From Mycolicibacillus trivialis (GTDB taxonomy: Bacteria > Actinomycetota > Actinomycetes > Mycobacteriales > Mycobacteriaceae), in assembly GCF_002102395.1 (NCBI RefSeq), contig NZ_LQPZ01000028.1:62001-126000 (forward strand): a DNA stretch of 64,000 nt, written 5' to 3'. The translations under genes and the position numbers were made by a program. The notes below the pieces were generated by a model. That model worked only from the letters and a program-made list of their open reading frames with translations, did not search any database and was not told the DNA's origin. Each line of letters begins with the position of its first letter. The first letter of the stretch is position 1. Shown one piece after another: positions 19,849 to 32,473 of this stretch.

Positions 19849-20580
19849 TCAGCCGGGGCCCGCGGCCAGCACCAGCACCGCCGCGGTGGTGGCCACCTCC
19901 ACCGCCGCGCCCAGGACATCGCCGCTGACCCCGCCGAACCGGCGCCGGCAGTGCGCGACCAGCAGCAGCGCGGCCGCCAACCCGACCACCACCGCGACCG
20001 GCCCGAGCCATCGCGTCGGCGTCGCGAACACCGACGCCGCCACCAACAGCAGCACCCAGCCGGACACCACCGGCAGACTCTGACTGCCGGCCACCCGGGT
20101 GCCCAGGGCGCTGCCGGCCGCCGCAGGCCGCCCGCGCAGGCAGGCCGCCACCGCGGCCACCCGCCCGCATACCACCGCCACCACGATCGCGGCCGGACCC
20201 AGCACCGGAAACCCCGCGGTCTGCGCCACCATCACCACCACCACCGCGATCACCCCGAAGGGGCCGCTGGGCCCGTCGCGCATCACCTGGAGCGCGCGTT
20301 CGGGCGGCCCGTAGCAGCCGAGCCCGTCGGCGGTGTCGGCCAACCCGTCGAGGTGCAGGCCGCGGGTGGCGGCGGCCAGCACCGCGACCGCGAGCAGCCC
20401 GGCCAACGTGCTGCCCGGGCCGAATACCGCGGCCCCGGCCGTGCAGACCGCGGCCGCCAACCCGCCCAGCGCGACCCCGACCACCGGCAGGGCGGTCAGC
20501 CCGCCCCGCCCCAGCGGGCCCGCGCCGCGCACCGGCAGCACGGTGGCGAACGCGAACGCGCTGCGCAGCGAACCGATCAT
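19849..20580 (-). CDS. cobS: Adenosylcobinamide-GDP ribazoletransferase
   Basis: A 243-residue integral membrane enzyme joining adenosylcobinamide-GDP and alpha-ribazole in the last steps of cobalamin assembly. It has the CobS motif [18 protein letters not shown] (metal-binding aspartates) and several hydrophobic helices, and is dominated by Ala/Val/Leu/Gly. The ATG at 20580 overlaps the cobT stop as ATGA, so the frame extending to 20790 is not used. Operon order on this strand is cobU, cobT, cobS. Confidence 0.93.
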   Translation of the reverse strand: MIGSLRSAFAFATVLPVRGAGPLGRGGLTALPVVGVALGGLAAAVCTAGAAVFGPGSTLAGLLAVAVLAAATRGLHLDGLADTADGLGCYGPPERALQVMRDGPSGPFGVIAVVVVMVAQTAGFPVLGPAAIVVAVVCGRVAAVAACLRGRPAAAGSALGTRVAGSQSLPVVSGWVLLLVAASVFATPTRWLGPVAVVVGLAAALLLVAHCRRRFGGVSGDVLGAAVEVATTAAVLVLAAGPG

Positions 20581-21641
20581 CGCGGCCCGTCGGGGCGGGC
20601 GACCCCGGCCTCGTCGAAGGTGGACATCGAGGCGAGCGCGGCCACCGCCGCGTGCAGCACCGGCAGGGCCACCGCCGCGCCGGTGCCCTCGCCCAGCCGC
20701 ATCCCCAGGTCCAGAATCGGCTCCAGACCCAGATCGGCGAGCGCCAGCGCGTGGGCCGGCTCCGCCGAGCGGTGCCCGGCCTGCCACCACCGTCGCGCAC
20801 CCGGGGCCAGCCGGTCGGCCAGCAGCGCCGCCGCCGCCGCGACCACCCCGTCGAGCAGCACCGGGGTGCGCCGCACCGCGGCCTGCGCGCAGAACCCGGC
20901 CATCGCGGCCAGATCCGCCCCGCCGCAGACCCGCAGCAACGCGACCGGATCCGACCGCACCGCCCGGGACCGGAACAGCGCGTCGCGCACCGCCGCGGTC
21001 TTACGCGCCCAGCCGGCGTCGTCGATGCCGGTGCCACGACCGACCACCGCGACCGGCTCGGCGCCGACCAGCGCCGCGATCAGCACCGCGGCGACCGTCG
21101 TGTTGCCGATCCCCATGTCCCCGGCGATCAGCAGGTCGGTTCCGGCGTCGACCTCCTCGTCGGCGATGGCGCGGCCCGCGGCGACCGCGGCGACGGCCTG
21201 CTGTTCGGTGAGCGCGTCCTCCCGGGTGATGTCGCCGCTGCCGCGGCGCACCCTGTGCGCTCCCGGCGGCGCGGAGTCCGGTTCGGCGTCGACGGCCAGG
21301 TCGGCCACCCGCACCGACGCGCCCGCCACCTCGGCCAGCGCGTTGATCGCCGCGCCGCCCGCGTTGATCCCGGCCAGCATCTGCGCGGTGACCTGCGGCG
21401 GATAGGCCGAGACGCCGGCGTGGGCCACCCCGTGGTCGCCGGCGAACACCACGATCCTGGCCCGCTGGAACGGCTGCGGCGGGCAGCGGCCCTGGCAGGC
21501 GGCGGCCCACACCGACAGTTCCTCCAGCCGGCCCAGCGAACCGGGCGGCTTGATCAGGTCGGCCTGGCGGGCGCGGGCCGCCTCGGCGACGGCCGGGTCC
21601 GGCGCCTGCACCGGGTCGTATCGGGCGTCGGCGGGGTCCAT
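20577..21641 (-). CDS. cobT: Nicotinate-nucleotide:dimethylbenzimidazole phosphoribosyltransferase
   Basis: A 354-residue CobT that makes alpha-ribazole phosphate, the lower ligand of cobalamin. The signatures [43 protein letters not shown] and the C-terminal [11 protein letters not shown] (catalytic Glu) are all present. The start ATG 21641 overlaps the cobU stop (TGATG) and the end overlaps cobS, so the three genes are translationally coupled. A DmdB-like or MeaB-like fusion is not seen. Confidence 0.95.
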   Translation of the reverse strand: MDPADARYDPVQAPDPAVAEAARARQADLIKPPGSLGRLEELSVWAAACQGRCPPQPFQRARIVVFAGDHGVAHAGVSAYPPQVTAQMLAGINAGGAAINALAEVAGASVRVADLAVDAEPDSAPPGAHRVRRGSGDITREDALTEQQAVAAVAAGRAIADEEVDAGTDLLIAGDMGIGNTTVAAVLIAALVGAEPVAVVGRGTGIDDAGWARKTAAVRDALFRSRAVRSDPVALLRVCGGADLAAMAGFCAQAAVRRTPVLLDGVVAAAAALLADRLAPGARRWWQAGHRSAEPAHALALADLGLEPILDLGMRLGEGTGAAVALPVLHAAVAALASMSTFDEAGVARPDGPR

Positions 21642-22177
21642 CAGCGACCACCCCCGTCCGGTTTGACCTCGAGGGGCTGCCCGGCCACCACCAGCACCAC
21701 CCGGTCGCACTCGGCGGCGAGCCGCTGGTTGAGGGCGCCCAGTTCGTCGGCGAAGCGACGGCCCGACGTCGTCCCCGCGACCACGCTCAACCCGACCTCC
21801 GGGCTCACCAACACCAGGTCGGCGGGGAAGGCGCGCACCGCGCCGCACAGCGCGTCGACGTCGGCGCCGAGCCGTGCGGCCGGGTCCCAGCCGTGCCGGT
21901 CCAGCAACGCGGTCAGCCAGCCGCCCAGGTCGTCGACCAAGGTCGGCGGGTGCGGGGGCCGGCCCAACACGGCGGCCACATCGGTGGATTCGACGGTCGA
22001 CCAGTGCGCCGGGCGGCGGGCGCGGTGCGCGTCGACCCGGGCCGCCCAGTCCGCATCATCGCCGCCGGTCCCGGTGGCCAGGTACCGCACCGCCGGGCCG
22101 GGCGCGCCGAACCGGCTCTCGGCCCACCGTGATTTGCCCGACCGGATTCCGCCGAGCACCAGCAGTCGGGAGGTCAC
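21641..22177 (-). CDS. cobU: Adenosylcobinamide kinase / guanylyltransferase
   Basis: A 178-residue bifunctional enzyme that phosphorylates adenosylcobinamide and attaches GMP. The P-loop [12 protein letters not shown] begins at residue 9, followed by the conserved [21 protein letters not shown] and the WSTVES segment. GTG 22177 is the start. The C-terminal part ([22 protein letters not shown]) matches family ends. As in M. tuberculosis-type chromosomes, cobU-cobT-cobS form the nucleotide-loop assembly operon; no B12 riboswitch is visible upstream. Confidence 0.94.
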   Translation of the reverse strand: MTSRLLVLGGIRSGKSRWAESRFGAPGPAVRYLATGTGGDDADWAARVDAHRARRPAHWSTVESTDVAAVLGRPPHPPTLVDDLGGWLTALLDRHGWDPAARLGADVDALCGAVRAFPADLVLVSPEVGLSVVAGTTSGRRFADELGALNQRLAAECDRVVLVVAGQPLEVKPDGGGR

Positions 22178-22210
22178 GACGCCGTCGCAGTCGGGCCGGG
22201 CGGGCGCCGG

Positions 22211-22888
22211 CTAACCGATCCGCTCACCGCGGGCGACCTGCGGGCGGGGGGCGCGCATCCGGCGCAGCTGTGAGGCCCGGCCGGCCGCGTACATGGTCAG
22301 CCGCCAGCGCGCCTCGGTGTTGTCCGGGAACTTCTCGTCCACCCGACGGCTGACGTAGCGGCCCAGCAGCACCGCGTCGACGGCCATCGCCGCCATCAGC
22401 ACCAGCAGGCCCAGCGAGACGTAACGCTGCACCGCCAGCGGCATGCTCAGCGTCAGGAACAGCAGCAGCATCGCCGACGGGATGAACAGACCCAGCAGGT
22501 TGCGGCGGGCGTCGACCAGGTCGCGGGCATAGCCACGGACCGGCCCGCGGTCGCGTTGCAGCAGGTAGGCGTCGTCGCCGGCCAGCATCCGCTCGCGGTA
22601 CTCGGTGCGCCGCTCGAGCCGCTCGGCGCGTTGCGCCCGACGCTCCTCCCGGCTGAGTTTGGGGCCGGCGAGTTCCTTGCGGCGGGCACGAGCCTCGGCG
22701 GCGGTCATCGGCGGCGGGGCTACCGGCCCACGGCGCCGGGTGGCGTCGCGGCGCGGGGTGGGCCGGCCCTTGGGCGGTGTGGTGCCCGCCGGACGGGCGG
22801 CGTCGTCACCGGTTTCGGCGGCCTCGTCGGTCCCGCCCGCCGTGTCGGCGGCGCGGTCGTCGTCTTTCCTGCGCCCCAGCAACCTCAC
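22211..22888 (-). CDS. DUF3043 membrane protein
   Basis: A 225-residue protein with a long highly charged N-terminal half (Arg/Lys/Asp, about residues 1-105), two membrane helices (LLGLFIPSAMLLLFLTLSMP and YVSLGLLVLMAAMAVDAVLL) and a basic C-terminal tail. It is a conserved actinobacterial family without known function, located beside cobU as in M. tuberculosis (Rv2206 position). GTG 22888 (VRLLGRRKDDD) is chosen because TAACCT lies 7 nt upstream and the longer frame has no merit. Confidence 0.82.
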   Translation of the reverse strand: MRLLGRRKDDDRAADTAGGTDEAAETGDDAARPAGTTPPKGRPTPRRDATRRRGPVAPPPMTAAEARARRKELAGPKLSREERRAQRAERLERRTEYRERMLAGDDAYLLQRDRGPVRGYARDLVDARRNLLGLFIPSAMLLLFLTLSMPLAVQRYVSLGLLVLMAAMAVDAVLLGRYVSRRVDEKFPDNTEARWRLTMYAAGRASQLRRMRAPRPQVARGERIG

Positions 22889-22895
22889 GGCTGCC

Positions 22896-22901
22896 AGGTT
22901 A
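22896..22901 (-). promoter_or_regulatory. Leaderless -10 box of the DUF3043 gene
   Basis: TAACCT on the minus strand, 7 nt upstream of GTG 22888; it decides the start in favour of the shorter protein. Confidence 0.45.
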
Positions 22902-22946
22902 CTTCGCTGATCTCGATGTCGGGCATGCGGCCGCATCGGCTGGGCC

Positions 22947-22952
22947 TACGCT
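22947..22952 (+). promoter_or_regulatory. Leaderless -10 box of the glycerate kinase gene
   Basis: TACGCT ends 6 nt before ATG 22959. Confidence 0.5.
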
Positions 22953-22958
22953 GCTGGC

Positions 22959-24083
22959 ATGAGCAACGCCGCCGCGCCGCCCCCCGAGCCGGGCACGCTG
23001 CCGTTGCGGGTGCTGATCGCCCCGGACTGTTTCGGCGGCAGCCTCACCGCTCAGCAGGCGGCCGCGGCCATCGCCACCGGCTGGTACCGGTCGCGGCCCC
23101 GCGACCAGTTCACCATCGCTCCACAGTCCGACGGCGGCCCCGGGTTCGTCACCGTGCTCGCCGACCGGCTCGGCCGGCGCACCCGCCGACTGCCGGTGCG
23201 GGGGCCGCTGGACAGCGATGTCGAGGCGGCCTGGCTCTACGACCAGGACACCGAGACCGCTTACCTGGAGGTCGCGCAGGCGTGCGGCCTGGAGTTGCTC
23301 GGCGGTCCGCCCACCCCGCAGAGCGCGCTGGCAGCGCACAGTGCCGGGGTGGGCCAGCTCATCGACGCCGCCCGGCAAGCCGGCGCGCGCCGGATCGTGG
23401 TCGGGCTGGGCGGCAGCGCCGCCACCGACGGCGGCCGCGGCCTGGTGGAGCACCTCGGCGGGTTGATCGCCGCGCGGCGCGCGTTGGCCGAGCTGGACGT
23501 GGTGGCCGCCACCGACGTCGACCACCCGCTGCTGGGTCCGTGGGGCGCGGCGCGGGTGTTCGGCCCGCAGAAGGGGGCCGACCGTGCCACCGTCACCCTC
23601 CTCGAGGAGCGCCTCGCCGAGTGGGCCGTCGAGTTGGACACCGCGGCCGGCCGCGAGGTGAGCGCCGAGCCCGGGGCCGGAGCGGCCGGCGGGATCGGCG
23701 CGGCCCTGCTGGCGCTGGGTGCCCGACGAGTCCCCGGTGCCGCGGTGATCGCCCAGCACACCGGGCTGGCCGCCGATTTGGAGGTGACCGATCTGATCGT
23801 CACCGGGGAGGGCCGGATCGACCGGCAGTCGCTGCGCGGCAAGGTGGTCGGCTCGCTGGCCGCCGCCGCCCGCGAGCGGCAGACCCCGGTGCTGGTGCTG
23901 GCCGGCCAGGTCGACGTGGACCCCGCCGCGCTGCACGCCGCCGGAATCGCCGCCGCGGTGGCTATCTCCGACTACGCCGGGTCGGTAGAGTTGGCGTTGG
24001 AGGACGCCGTCAACCAACTGATGGGGCTCGCCACGGTGACCGCGGCCCAACTCGGGAATAACAGTCCGACGCGGTACCGTTGA
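22959..24083 (+). CDS. Glycerate kinase (GlxK family)
   Basis: A 374-residue protein of the GlxK/GarK glycerate 2- or 3-kinase family, feeding glycerate into glycolysis. Recognisable motifs are [20 protein letters not shown] at the N-terminus, [39 protein letters not shown] and the C-terminal [18 protein letters not shown]. It is full length and without breaks. It is divergent from the DUF3043 gene, and the M. tuberculosis counterpart position is Rv2205c. Confidence 0.9.
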   Translation: MSNAAAPPPEPGTLPLRVLIAPDCFGGSLTAQQAAAAIATGWYRSRPRDQFTIAPQSDGGPGFVTVLADRLGRRTRRLPVRGPLDSDVEAAWLYDQDTETAYLEVAQACGLELLGGPPTPQSALAAHSAGVGQLIDAARQAGARRIVVGLGGSAATDGGRGLVEHLGGLIAARRALAELDVVAATDVDHPLLGPWGAARVFGPQKGADRATVTLLEERLAEWAVELDTAAGREVSAEPGAGAAGGIGAALLALGARRVPGAAVIAQHTGLAADLEVTDLIVTGEGRIDRQSLRGKVVGSLAAAARERQTPVLVLAGQVDVDPAALHAAGIAAAVAISDYAGSVELALEDAVNQLMGLATVTAAQLGNNSPTRYR

Positions 24084-24152
24084 CCTGGTGGGTTTTCGCC
24101 GTCGAGCGGCCCGCGACAGCGTCTGACACGCCGCAACGTGTAGGGAGAAGCA

Positions 24153-24509
24153 ATGACAGTTCAGAACGAGACCAGCACCGCCGCCCACGGCGTCATCCTC
24201 ACCGACGCGGCAGCGGCGAAAGCGAAATCGCTGCTCGACCAGGAGGGCCGCGACGACCTGGCGCTGCGGATCGCCGTCCAGCCCGGTGGCTGCTCGGGGC
24301 TGCGCTACAACCTCTTCTTCGACGACCGGTCCCTCGACGGTGACGCCACCGCTGAGTTCGCCGGGGTGAAACTCACCGTCGACCGGATGAGCCTGCCCTA
24401 CCTCGACGGGGCGTCCATCGACTTCGTGGACAGCATCGAGAAGCAGGGCTTCACCATCGAGAACCCGAACGCAGGCGGCTCCTGCTCCTGCGGCGACTCG
24501 TTCAACTGA
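24153..24509 (+). CDS. HesB/IscA family iron-sulfur carrier
   Basis: A 118-residue A-type carrier that accepts Fe-S clusters and delivers them to apo-targets. The three ligand cysteines are present: GGCSGLRY in the middle and SCSCGDSF at the C-terminus. It resembles ErpA; the gene symbol is left blank because IscA and ErpA cannot be separated with confidence here. A strong AGGGAG lies upstream of ATG 24153. Nearby cluster-dependent enzymes include LipA and the Rieske protein. Convergent with the next gene, 25 nt between stops. Confidence 0.92.
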   Translation: MTVQNETSTAAHGVILTDAAAAKAKSLLDQEGRDDLALRIAVQPGGCSGLRYNLFFDDRSLDGDATAEFAGVKLTVDRMSLPYLDGASIDFVDSIEKQGFTIENPNAGGSCSCGDSFN

Positions 24510-24534
24510 GCCGCCGCCGGGCCGGCCGGGCCGA

Positions 24535-26252
<1,718 letters not shown>

Positions 26253-26265
26253 GCCGACGTCCCGG

Positions 26266-28221
26266 TTACAACTGCACCGGGTAATCCGGTTCGCTGATCT
26301 GCGGCACCACGCTGCGCTCCACGAAGATCGCGTGCCAGAGCAGGAAGATCAACACCGTCCACAACCGGCGGCTGTGGTCGCTGACCCCGGCACGGTGCTC
26401 CTCGAGCAGCTGTCGTGCGGCGCCCAGGTCGATGAACTCGTCGGCCTGCGAGGTGTTCAGCATCTCGTGTGCCCAGTCCAGCAGCTCCCCGGCGCGCAGC
26501 CAGTGCCGGATCGGCACCGGGAAGCCCAGCTTCGGCCGGTTGAGCACATGGGCGGGCACCACCGACTCCAGCGCCCGGCGCAGCGCGTACTTGGTGGTGG
26601 TGCGGGTGATCTTCGCCGACACCGGCAGCTTCGAGGCCACCGCGAAGACCTCGGTGTCCAGAAACGGCACCCGCAGCTCCAGCGAGTTTGCCATCGTCAT
26701 CTTGTCGGCTTTGACCAGGATGTCGCCGCGCAGCCAGGTGAACAGGTCGATGTGCTGCATGCGGGCCACCGGGTCCCAGCCCTGCGATTGCGCGTAGATC
26801 GCGGCGGTGACGTCGGTGTGGGTCCAGTCCGGGGAGAACTGCGGTAGCACCGCCCGCAGTTGCTCATCGGAGAAGCTGCGGGCGTTGCCGTAGTAGCGCT
26901 GCTCCAACGTCAGCGAACCGCGGTGCAGCAGGCTCTTGCCGCGCATCCCCTCCGGCAGGGGTTTGGACATCCTGCCCACCCCGCGGCGCAGCGGCGCGGG
27001 CAGATAGTCGAACGGCTTGAGTGACAGCGGTTCCCGGTAGATCGTGTAGCCGCCGAACAACTCGTCGGCACCCTCACCGCTGAGCACCACCTTGACGTGC
27101 TTGCGGGCTTCGCGGGCGACGAAGAACAGCGGCACCAGGGCCGGGTCGGCCACCGGCTCGTCGAGGTACCAGACGATCTCGGGCAGGGCGGCGACGAATT
27201 CGGCCGGGCTGACCACCTTGGCGATGTGGCGCGCCCCGATCGCCTCGGCGGTGGCCACCGCCACGTCCACCTCGGAGAACCCCTCGCGCTCGAAACCGGT
27301 GGTGAAGGTGATCAGGTCGGGGTTGTGCCGGATGGCCAGCGCAGCGATCGCGGTGGAGTCGATGCCGCCGGACAGAAACGCCCCGACCGTGACGTCGGCG
27401 CGCATGTGTTTGGCGACCGAGTCCTCCAGCACCGCGGTGATCTCGTCGTAGCGGGCCTGCTCGGCGCCCGCGGCGATCGGGGTGGCCTCGAATCGGGGGG
27501 TGAAATACCGGGTGATCTCGGGGGCGGGGGAGTCGGGTCGGATCCGGGCGTAGCAGCCCGACTCCAGCCGGCGCACCCCGCGGTGCAGCGTCTCCGGTTC
27601 GGGCACGTACTGCAGCACGGTGTAGTGCTGCACCGCCCGCGCGTCGAGGGCGGTGTCGAAACCCACCAGGTCGGCGAGTTCGAGCAGGGCCTTCTTCTCG
27701 CTGCCGACCACGGTGCCGCCGGGCCCGTCGGCCATGAACAGCGGTTTGATGCCGAACGGGTCGCGGGCGCAGAGCAGCTCACCGGTGTGGGTGTCCCACA
27801 GGGCGAAGGCGAACATGCCGCGCAGCCGGGCCAGCGCCGCGGTCCCCCAGTAGTGGTAGGCGGCCGCGATCGCCTCGGTGTCGCCGCCGGTGTGGAAGAC
27901 CGCGCCGTGCTCGGCGCGCAGCCGCTCCCGCAACTCCAGGTAGTTGTAGATCTCGCCGTTGAACACCAGCCGGTAGCGGTCCGGCGACTCCGGCGGGCCC
28001 CACTGCAGCGGCTGGTGGGAGTGCTCGATGTCGATGATCGACAGCCGGTTGAAGCCGAGGACGACCCGCTCGTCGGACCAGGTCCCCAACTCGTCGGGGC
28101 CACGGTGTCGCATCAGGTGTGAAGCCTCGGCGACGGCCGCGGCGATCCCGCGCTGATCGATGGTTCCGGTGCCGGCCGGGGCTCCCCCGGAGGCGGCCAC
28201 GAAGGCCAGCAGTCCACACAT
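26266..28221 (-). CDS. asnB: Asparagine synthetase (glutamine-hydrolysing)
   Basis: A 651-residue class B enzyme. The N-terminal glutaminase domain begins MCGLLAF with the Cys2 nucleophile, which fixes the start at ATG 28221 although the frame is open to 28266. [11 protein letters not shown] and [15 protein letters not shown] follow. The synthetase domain carries the [11 protein letters not shown] pyrophosphate loop (written [10 protein letters not shown]) and the [11 protein letters not shown] motif. In mycobacteria this protein is implicated in amidation as well as asparagine supply, which sequence alone cannot resolve. It is divergent from ctaC over a 148-bp promoter region. Confidence 0.95.
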   Translation of the reverse strand: MCGLLAFVAASGGAPAGTGTIDQRGIAAAVAEASHLMRHRGPDELGTWSDERVVLGFNRLSIIDIEHSHQPLQWGPPESPDRYRLVFNGEIYNYLELRERLRAEHGAVFHTGGDTEAIAAAYHYWGTAALARLRGMFAFALWDTHTGELLCARDPFGIKPLFMADGPGGTVVGSEKKALLELADLVGFDTALDARAVQHYTVLQYVPEPETLHRGVRRLESGCYARIRPDSPAPEITRYFTPRFEATPIAAGAEQARYDEITAVLEDSVAKHMRADVTVGAFLSGGIDSTAIAALAIRHNPDLITFTTGFEREGFSEVDVAVATAEAIGARHIAKVVSPAEFVAALPEIVWYLDEPVADPALVPLFFVAREARKHVKVVLSGEGADELFGGYTIYREPLSLKPFDYLPAPLRRGVGRMSKPLPEGMRGKSLLHRGSLTLEQRYYGNARSFSDEQLRAVLPQFSPDWTHTDVTAAIYAQSQGWDPVARMQHIDLFTWLRGDILVKADKMTMANSLELRVPFLDTEVFAVASKLPVSAKITRTTTKYALRRALESVVPAHVLNRPKLGFPVPIRHWLRAGELLDWAHEMLNTSQADEFIDLGAARQLLEEHRAGVSDHSRRLWTVLIFLLWHAIFVERSVVPQISEPDYPVQL

Positions 28222-28369
28222 CGCGACCCAGTATGCCGCACCGTCGCCGAGGGCGATTTCGGACACGGACCGGTGGCTCGTCGGGCCTGTGTTCCGGTCG
28301 TGGATTACGGTGCGTAGTATTCGACGTGATCGACTCTCGCTCCAGGTTCTGACTCAGGAGGCGCCCACC

Positions 28370-29443
28370 GTGACACTTCGCGGGACAGGCTTGCCGCAGG
28401 CCGCTTCGCAGCGCCGCACCATGCCTCGTTGGCTACGACGATCGGTGCTGGTCGGCGCCGTCGGATTGGTCGCGGTCACACTCAGTGGCTGCAGCTGGTC
28501 GCAGGCGCTCGGCTTGGGGTGGCCGGAGGGGATCACCCCCGAGGCGCACCACAACCGCGCCTTCTGGGTCGGTGTGGTCATCGCCTCGCTGGTGGTCGGC
28601 GTGATCGTGTGGGGCCTGATGTTCTGGTGCGTTATCGCATACCGGAAGAGGCCCACCGACACCGAACTGCCGCGCCAGTTCGGCTACAACATGCCGCTGG
28701 AGCTGGTGCTGACGGTGGTCCCGTTCCTGATCATCTCGGTGCTGTTCTACTTCACCGTGAGGGTGCAGGAGGACCAGCTCAAGCTCGTCGACGACCCCGA
28801 GGTCGTGGTCGACGTCACCGCGTTCCAGTGGAACTGGAAGTTCGGCTACAACAAGGTCGACTTCGCCGACGGCACCTACACCTACGACGGTGCGCAGCCC
28901 GAGCGCAAGGACGCGATGGTCTCCAAGCCCGAGGGTGTGGACGAGCACGGCAAGGAGCGGGTCGGCGCGTTGCACGGCCTCAACCCCGAGGACCGCAGCT
29001 TCCTGTACTACGACGAGGTCGAGACCCTCGGCACCACCGAAGAGGTGCCGGTGCTGGTGGTCCCGACCGGCAAGAGCATCGAGTTCCGGTTGATCGCCAC
29101 CGACGTGATCCACGCCTTCTTCGTCCCGGAGTTCCTGTTCAAGCGGGACATGATGCCCTACCCGGAGGCGAACAACTCGGTGAACGTCTTCCAGGTCAGT
29201 GAGATCACCAAGGAGGGCGCGTTCCTCGGGCACTGCGCCGAGATGTGCGGGACCTATCACGCGATGATGAACTTCGAGCTCCGCGCGGTGAGCCCCAACG
29301 AGTTCAAGCTCTACCTCGACAAGCGGCGGGACGGCCTGACCAACGCCGAGGCGCTCTCGGCGATCGGCCAGGACCCGCTGGCCACGTCGACCCGCCCGTT
29401 CGACAGCCGGCGCGGCCTGCAGGTCTCCCAAGCGAGTAGTTAG
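28370..29443 (+). CDS. ctaC: Cytochrome c oxidase subunit II (aa3, lipoprotein)
   Basis: A 357-residue CuA-bearing subunit of the aa3 oxidase. It has a lipoprotein signal ending LSGC (about residue 40), two membrane helices ([20 protein letters not shown] and [20 protein letters not shown]) and an extracytoplasmic cupredoxin domain. The CuA ligands are in [11 protein letters not shown] and [12 protein letters not shown]. The start is GTG 28370 with AGGAG 9 nt upstream; a TAGTAT -10 lies at about 28315. It feeds electrons from QcrC straight to CtaD in the supercomplex. The M. tuberculosis counterpart is Rv2200c. Confidence 0.97.
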   Translation: MTLRGTGLPQAASQRRTMPRWLRRSVLVGAVGLVAVTLSGCSWSQALGLGWPEGITPEAHHNRAFWVGVVIASLVVGVIVWGLMFWCVIAYRKRPTDTELPRQFGYNMPLELVLTVVPFLIISVLFYFTVRVQEDQLKLVDDPEVVVDVTAFQWNWKFGYNKVDFADGTYTYDGAQPERKDAMVSKPEGVDEHGKERVGALHGLNPEDRSFLYYDEVETLGTTEEVPVLVVPTGKSIEFRLIATDVIHAFFVPEFLFKRDMMPYPEANNSVNVFQVSEITKEGAFLGHCAEMCGTYHAMMNFELRAVSPNEFKLYLDKRRDGLTNAEALSAIGQDPLATSTRPFDSRRGLQVSQASS

Positions 29444-29451
29444 GACACCCC

Positions 29452-29871
29452 ATGCACATCGAAGGCAGGCTGTTCGAGTTCATCTCCGCGTTCTTCTTCA
29501 TCACCGCGATCGTCTACGGGTTCCTGACCGACCGGTTCGGCACCGGTGGGATCGAGTGGGCCGGTACCACCGCGCTGGCGCTGACCGGCGCGATGGCGAT
29601 GATCACCGCCACCTTCCTCGGCTTCGTCGCCCGCCGGGTGGACGTCCGGCCGGAGGACTACGAAGAGGCCGAGGTCAGCGACGGCGCCGGTGAGCTGGGC
29701 TTCTTCAGCCCGCACAGCTGGTGGCCGATCCTGTGCGCGCTGGCCTTCTCGATCGTCGCCGTCGGTATCGCGCTGTGGCTGCCGTGGTTGTTCGGCGCCG
29801 GCATCGTGATGGTCATCGCCGCCGCGGGCGGGTTGGTGTTCGAGTACTACCTCGGCGCGGAGAAGCACTGA
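29452..29871 (+). CDS. ctaF: Cytochrome c oxidase subunit IV (actinobacterial)
   Basis: A 139-residue membrane subunit with a first helix pair ([20 protein letters not shown] and [20 protein letters not shown]) and a second pair ([20 protein letters not shown] and [20 protein letters not shown]). Only 8 nt separate it from ctaC, so they form an operon. It is the actinobacteria-specific subunit that stabilises the aa3 oxidase in the III2-IV2 complex. Confidence 0.95.
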   Translation: MHIEGRLFEFISAFFFITAIVYGFLTDRFGTGGIEWAGTTALALTGAMAMITATFLGFVARRVDVRPEDYEEAEVSDGAGELGFFSPHSWWPILCALAFSIVAVGIALWLPWLFGAGIVMVIAAAGGLVFEYYLGAEKH

Positions 29872-30034
29872 ACCTCGCCGCGGGCGAAGACGTGCCGAGG
29901 GTGGCTACCGCGGGTGGCCCCGACATTTGGGTAATGTTGCCCGCGGACACCACGACCCATCGCGGGGGATCGGCGCACCGGCCACGCCGGGCGGCGGCCC
30001 GCCCCGGTGAAGCAGCCGAACAGGATAAGCGGAG

Positions 30035-30817
30035 ATGAGCGGCCCGAAGCCTCCCGATCCGGATGAGCCGGACGAGCCGATCGCGGGCGATCAGACGGAG
30101 GCCGAGGAACCCTTCTCGCAGGCCTATTCGGCCCCCGAATCCGAACATCTGCTGGCGCCCTATGTGCCGCCGGGCGAACTCTACGACTACGACGCCTACG
30201 ACGCTCACGCCGAGTCCGACGCCGACGACGAACCACCGCCACCGCGCTGGCCCTGGGTCGTCGGCATCACCGCGATCATCGCGGCGATCGCGCTGGTGGT
30301 CTCGGTGTCGCTGGTGGTGACCGGGACCGACACCAGCGACACCGCGGATACCGCCGCGCCGACCACCTCGCTGCCGCCGGTGCACGACGAATACCCCAAG
30401 AGCACACCGCCGCCCCCGCCGATCGAGGAGCCGGAGCCGCCGCCACCGCCGCCACCGCCGCCTCCGCCGCCCAGCGAGGAACCGGAGCCGGAGACGACGA
30501 CCCCGGAGCCGACCACGACCACCCCGACCACCACGACGCGGGCCGGCCCGCGGCAGGGCACCTACTCGGTGACCGGCACGAAAGCACCCGGTGACATCAT
30601 CACGGTGACCTACATCGACGCCTCCGGGCGCCGGCGCACCCAGCGCAACGTCTACATCCCGTGGTCGATCACCCTCACCCCGATCTCGGCGTCCGAGGTC
30701 GGCTCCGTCGAGGCGTCCAGCCTGTTCCGGGTCAGCAAGCTCAATTGCTCGATCACCACCAACGACGGAACCGTACTGTCCTCCAATACCAACAACGCAC
30801 CCCAGACGAGTTGCTGA
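30035..30817 (+). CDS. mmpS3: MmpS family membrane protein
   Basis: A 260-residue MmpS3-type protein: an acidic cytoplasmic N-terminus (residues 1-67), one membrane helix ([20 protein letters not shown]), a long Pro/Glu/Thr-rich spacer containing uninterrupted proline runs (about 125-170), and a C-terminal MmpS beta domain with [20 protein letters not shown] and a Cys-containing end. MmpS proteins accompany MmpL lipid transporters, but MmpS3 is orphan, and the spacer is much longer than in MmpS4/5. Its stop overlaps the next ATG (TGATG). Confidence 0.9.
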   Translation: MSGPKPPDPDEPDEPIAGDQTEAEEPFSQAYSAPESEHLLAPYVPPGELYDYDAYDAHAESDADDEPPPPRWPWVVGITAIIAAIALVVSVSLVVTGTDTSDTADTAAPTTSLPPVHDEYPKSTPPPPPIEEPEPPPPPPPPPPPPSEEPEPETTTPEPTTTTPTTTTRAGPRQGTYSVTGTKAPGDIITVTYIDASGRRRTQRNVYIPWSITLTPISASEVGSVEASSLFRVSKLNCSITTNDGTVLSSNTNNAPQTSC

Positions 30818-31428
30818 TGAGTCGATGGAAATTTGTCCCCAACCGGATCTCCCGGTCCCCGGTCGACACCGACCGCATCCTGATCGGGGTGAGCGCGGTG
30901 ATCTGGCTGGTCCTGCTGGGCACCGGCGTCGCCGCGGTGGTGTCGCTGGTCAACCTGGCCCAGGGCGACAACCACGGCGACGCGGTGCGCAGCGGGAGCA
31001 CGCCGTGGGCGCTCTACGTCATCGCGGTGGTCTCCGCGCTGGTGATCCTGGCCGCCATCCCGGTGCTGCTGCGGGCCCGGCAGAACGCCGCGACGCCCGC
31101 GGCGGCACCGCGCCGGCCGGTACGGCCCGACAAGTACTCGGCGGACATCCCGAACGGGGGAGCGGCCACCGAGAAACTGCGGATGCTCGACCCGGTCTCG
31201 GTCACGCCGATGGAGCGGATCTGGGTGCGCGGCACGGTGCTGCTGGCCATCGCGGTGGGCGCGGCGTTGACCGCGGTCGCGATCGGCACCAACCTGATGG
31301 CCGTCGGCCGTGACGGTGTGTCCTGGATCAGCTACGCGGTGGCCGGAGTGATCACCGCGGCGATGCCGGCCATCCCGTGGTACTTCCTGCGTCAACTCCA
31401 CGTCCTGCTGGCCCGAGAAACGGAGTGA
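30817..31428 (+). CDS. Four-helix integral membrane protein
   Basis: A 203-residue membrane protein with helices ILIGVSAVIWLVLLGTGVAA, WALYVIAVVSALVILAAIPV, TVLLAIAVGAALTAVAIGT and WISYAVAGVITAAMPAIPWY, and an Arg/Ala-rich cytoplasmic loop. It begins [10 protein letters not shown] at ATG 30817, overlapping the mmpS3 stop by one base, so translation is coupled. It corresponds in place to M. tuberculosis Rv2197c. Function unknown; a joint role with MmpS3 is a plausible inference. Confidence 0.82.
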   Translation: MSRWKFVPNRISRSPVDTDRILIGVSAVIWLVLLGTGVAAVVSLVNLAQGDNHGDAVRSGSTPWALYVIAVVSALVILAAIPVLLRARQNAATPAAAPRRPVRPDKYSADIPNGGAATEKLRMLDPVSVTPMERIWVRGTVLLAIAVGAALTAVAIGTNLMAVGRDGVSWISYAVAGVITAAMPAIPWYFLRQLHVLLARETE

Positions 31429-31433
31429 ACTCC

Positions 31434-32420
31434 ATGCCCCTGCCCGCCGGTTCCCTGTCCACCACCCGGCCCAGCTGGCGGGCGCGGGCGGCCTACTCGG
31501 TGGGGGTGCGCGCCATCGGGCCGCTGACCCGCCGCTACCTGTCCGAGGACGGCAAGGTTCCGATCGCCGACCGGATGGTGACGGTCGGCCGGGCGGTGGA
31601 GCGGCTGTCCCGCGCGCAGCGGCGGCGCCCGTTCGTCCGCCGGCTGAACATCACCCGTGAGGTCGTCGGCGGGGTCACCGTGGAGACGGTGCGCGCCCGG
31701 GGCTGCACCGCGGCGCTGCAGGACGGCGCCCTGCTGTACTTCCACGGCGGCGGCTTCTTCCTGGGCAATCTGGACTCCCATCTGCAGACCGTGGCGATCC
31801 TGGCCCAACGCACCGGGCTGCCGGTGGTCCATGTCGACTACCGGCAGCACCCGGCGGTGCGGGTGGACGGGTCGGTGCAGGATTGCCTGAGCGCCTACCG
31901 CTGGCTGCTGGACCGCGGCGTCAGCCCGGATCGGGTGGTCTTCGGTGGCGACTCCGCGGGCGGGTTCCTGGCCTTCGCCACCGCGCTGGCCGCCCGGCGG
32001 GAGGGCCTGGCGGCCCCGGGCGGGGTGGTCGGGATCTCCCCGCTGCTCGAGATCGACTGCGTCGGTCGCGCCGAGCACGAGAACGCGTGGCGGGACCCGG
32101 TCATCTGGGCGGCGGCGCTGCCGCCGATCATGGCCTGCGCGCGCCCCGACGAGGGCATCGCGGACCCGTCGCCGGTGCACGGCGACCTGACCGGTTTTCC
32201 GCCGTCGTTGATCGTCGTCGCGGAGAGCGAGGCACTGCGCTACGACGCCGAGCACATGCATGACGCGCTGGTGGCCGCCGGCTGTTCCTGCACCCTGCGG
32301 GTGTGGCCGCGCCAGTTGCACGCGTTCCCGGCGGTGTTCCCGTTCCTGCCCGAGAGCAAGGCGGCGTTCGACCTGATCGCCCAGTTCATTCAGGAGCGGG
32401 TGGCGGCTGCCGCTGAGTAG
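31434..32420 (+). CDS. Alpha/beta hydrolase, hormone-sensitive-lipase type
   Basis: A 328-residue esterase/lipase of the HSL family. The oxyanion motif HGGGFFLGNLDSH, the nucleophile elbow GGDSAGGFLA and the late LHAF histidine are present; the acid is probably the Asp/Glu in VVAESEALRYD. Substrate unknown; mycobacterial members (Lip proteins) act on short-chain esters. ATG 31434 has GGAG 8 nt upstream and sits 5 nt after the previous stop. In M. tuberculosis I recall no lipase between the Rv2197c position and qcrB, so this is an added gene. Confidence 0.87.
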   Translation: MPLPAGSLSTTRPSWRARAAYSVGVRAIGPLTRRYLSEDGKVPIADRMVTVGRAVERLSRAQRRRPFVRRLNITREVVGGVTVETVRARGCTAALQDGALLYFHGGGFFLGNLDSHLQTVAILAQRTGLPVVHVDYRQHPAVRVDGSVQDCLSAYRWLLDRGVSPDRVVFGGDSAGGFLAFATALAARREGLAAPGGVVGISPLLEIDCVGRAEHENAWRDPVIWAAALPPIMACARPDEGIADPSPVHGDLTGFPPSLIVVAESEALRYDAEHMHDALVAAGCSCTLRVWPRQLHAFPAVFPFLPESKAAFDLIAQFIQERVAAAAE

Positions 32421-32473
32421 GCCGCTGCGTAGGCCGCCGAGATCTCAGGCGACGACCGCGGCGACAACTCCCG

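Noticed and set aside
22178..22210. A cobalamin riboswitch upstream of cobU
   Set aside because: The gap to the next gene is only 33 bp on that strand and no B12-box-like sequence is visible.
29872..30034. A small gene between ctaF and mmpS3
   Set aside because: The 163-bp gap has no frame with a start, ribosome site and coding-like composition; it is probably the mmpS3 promoter region.
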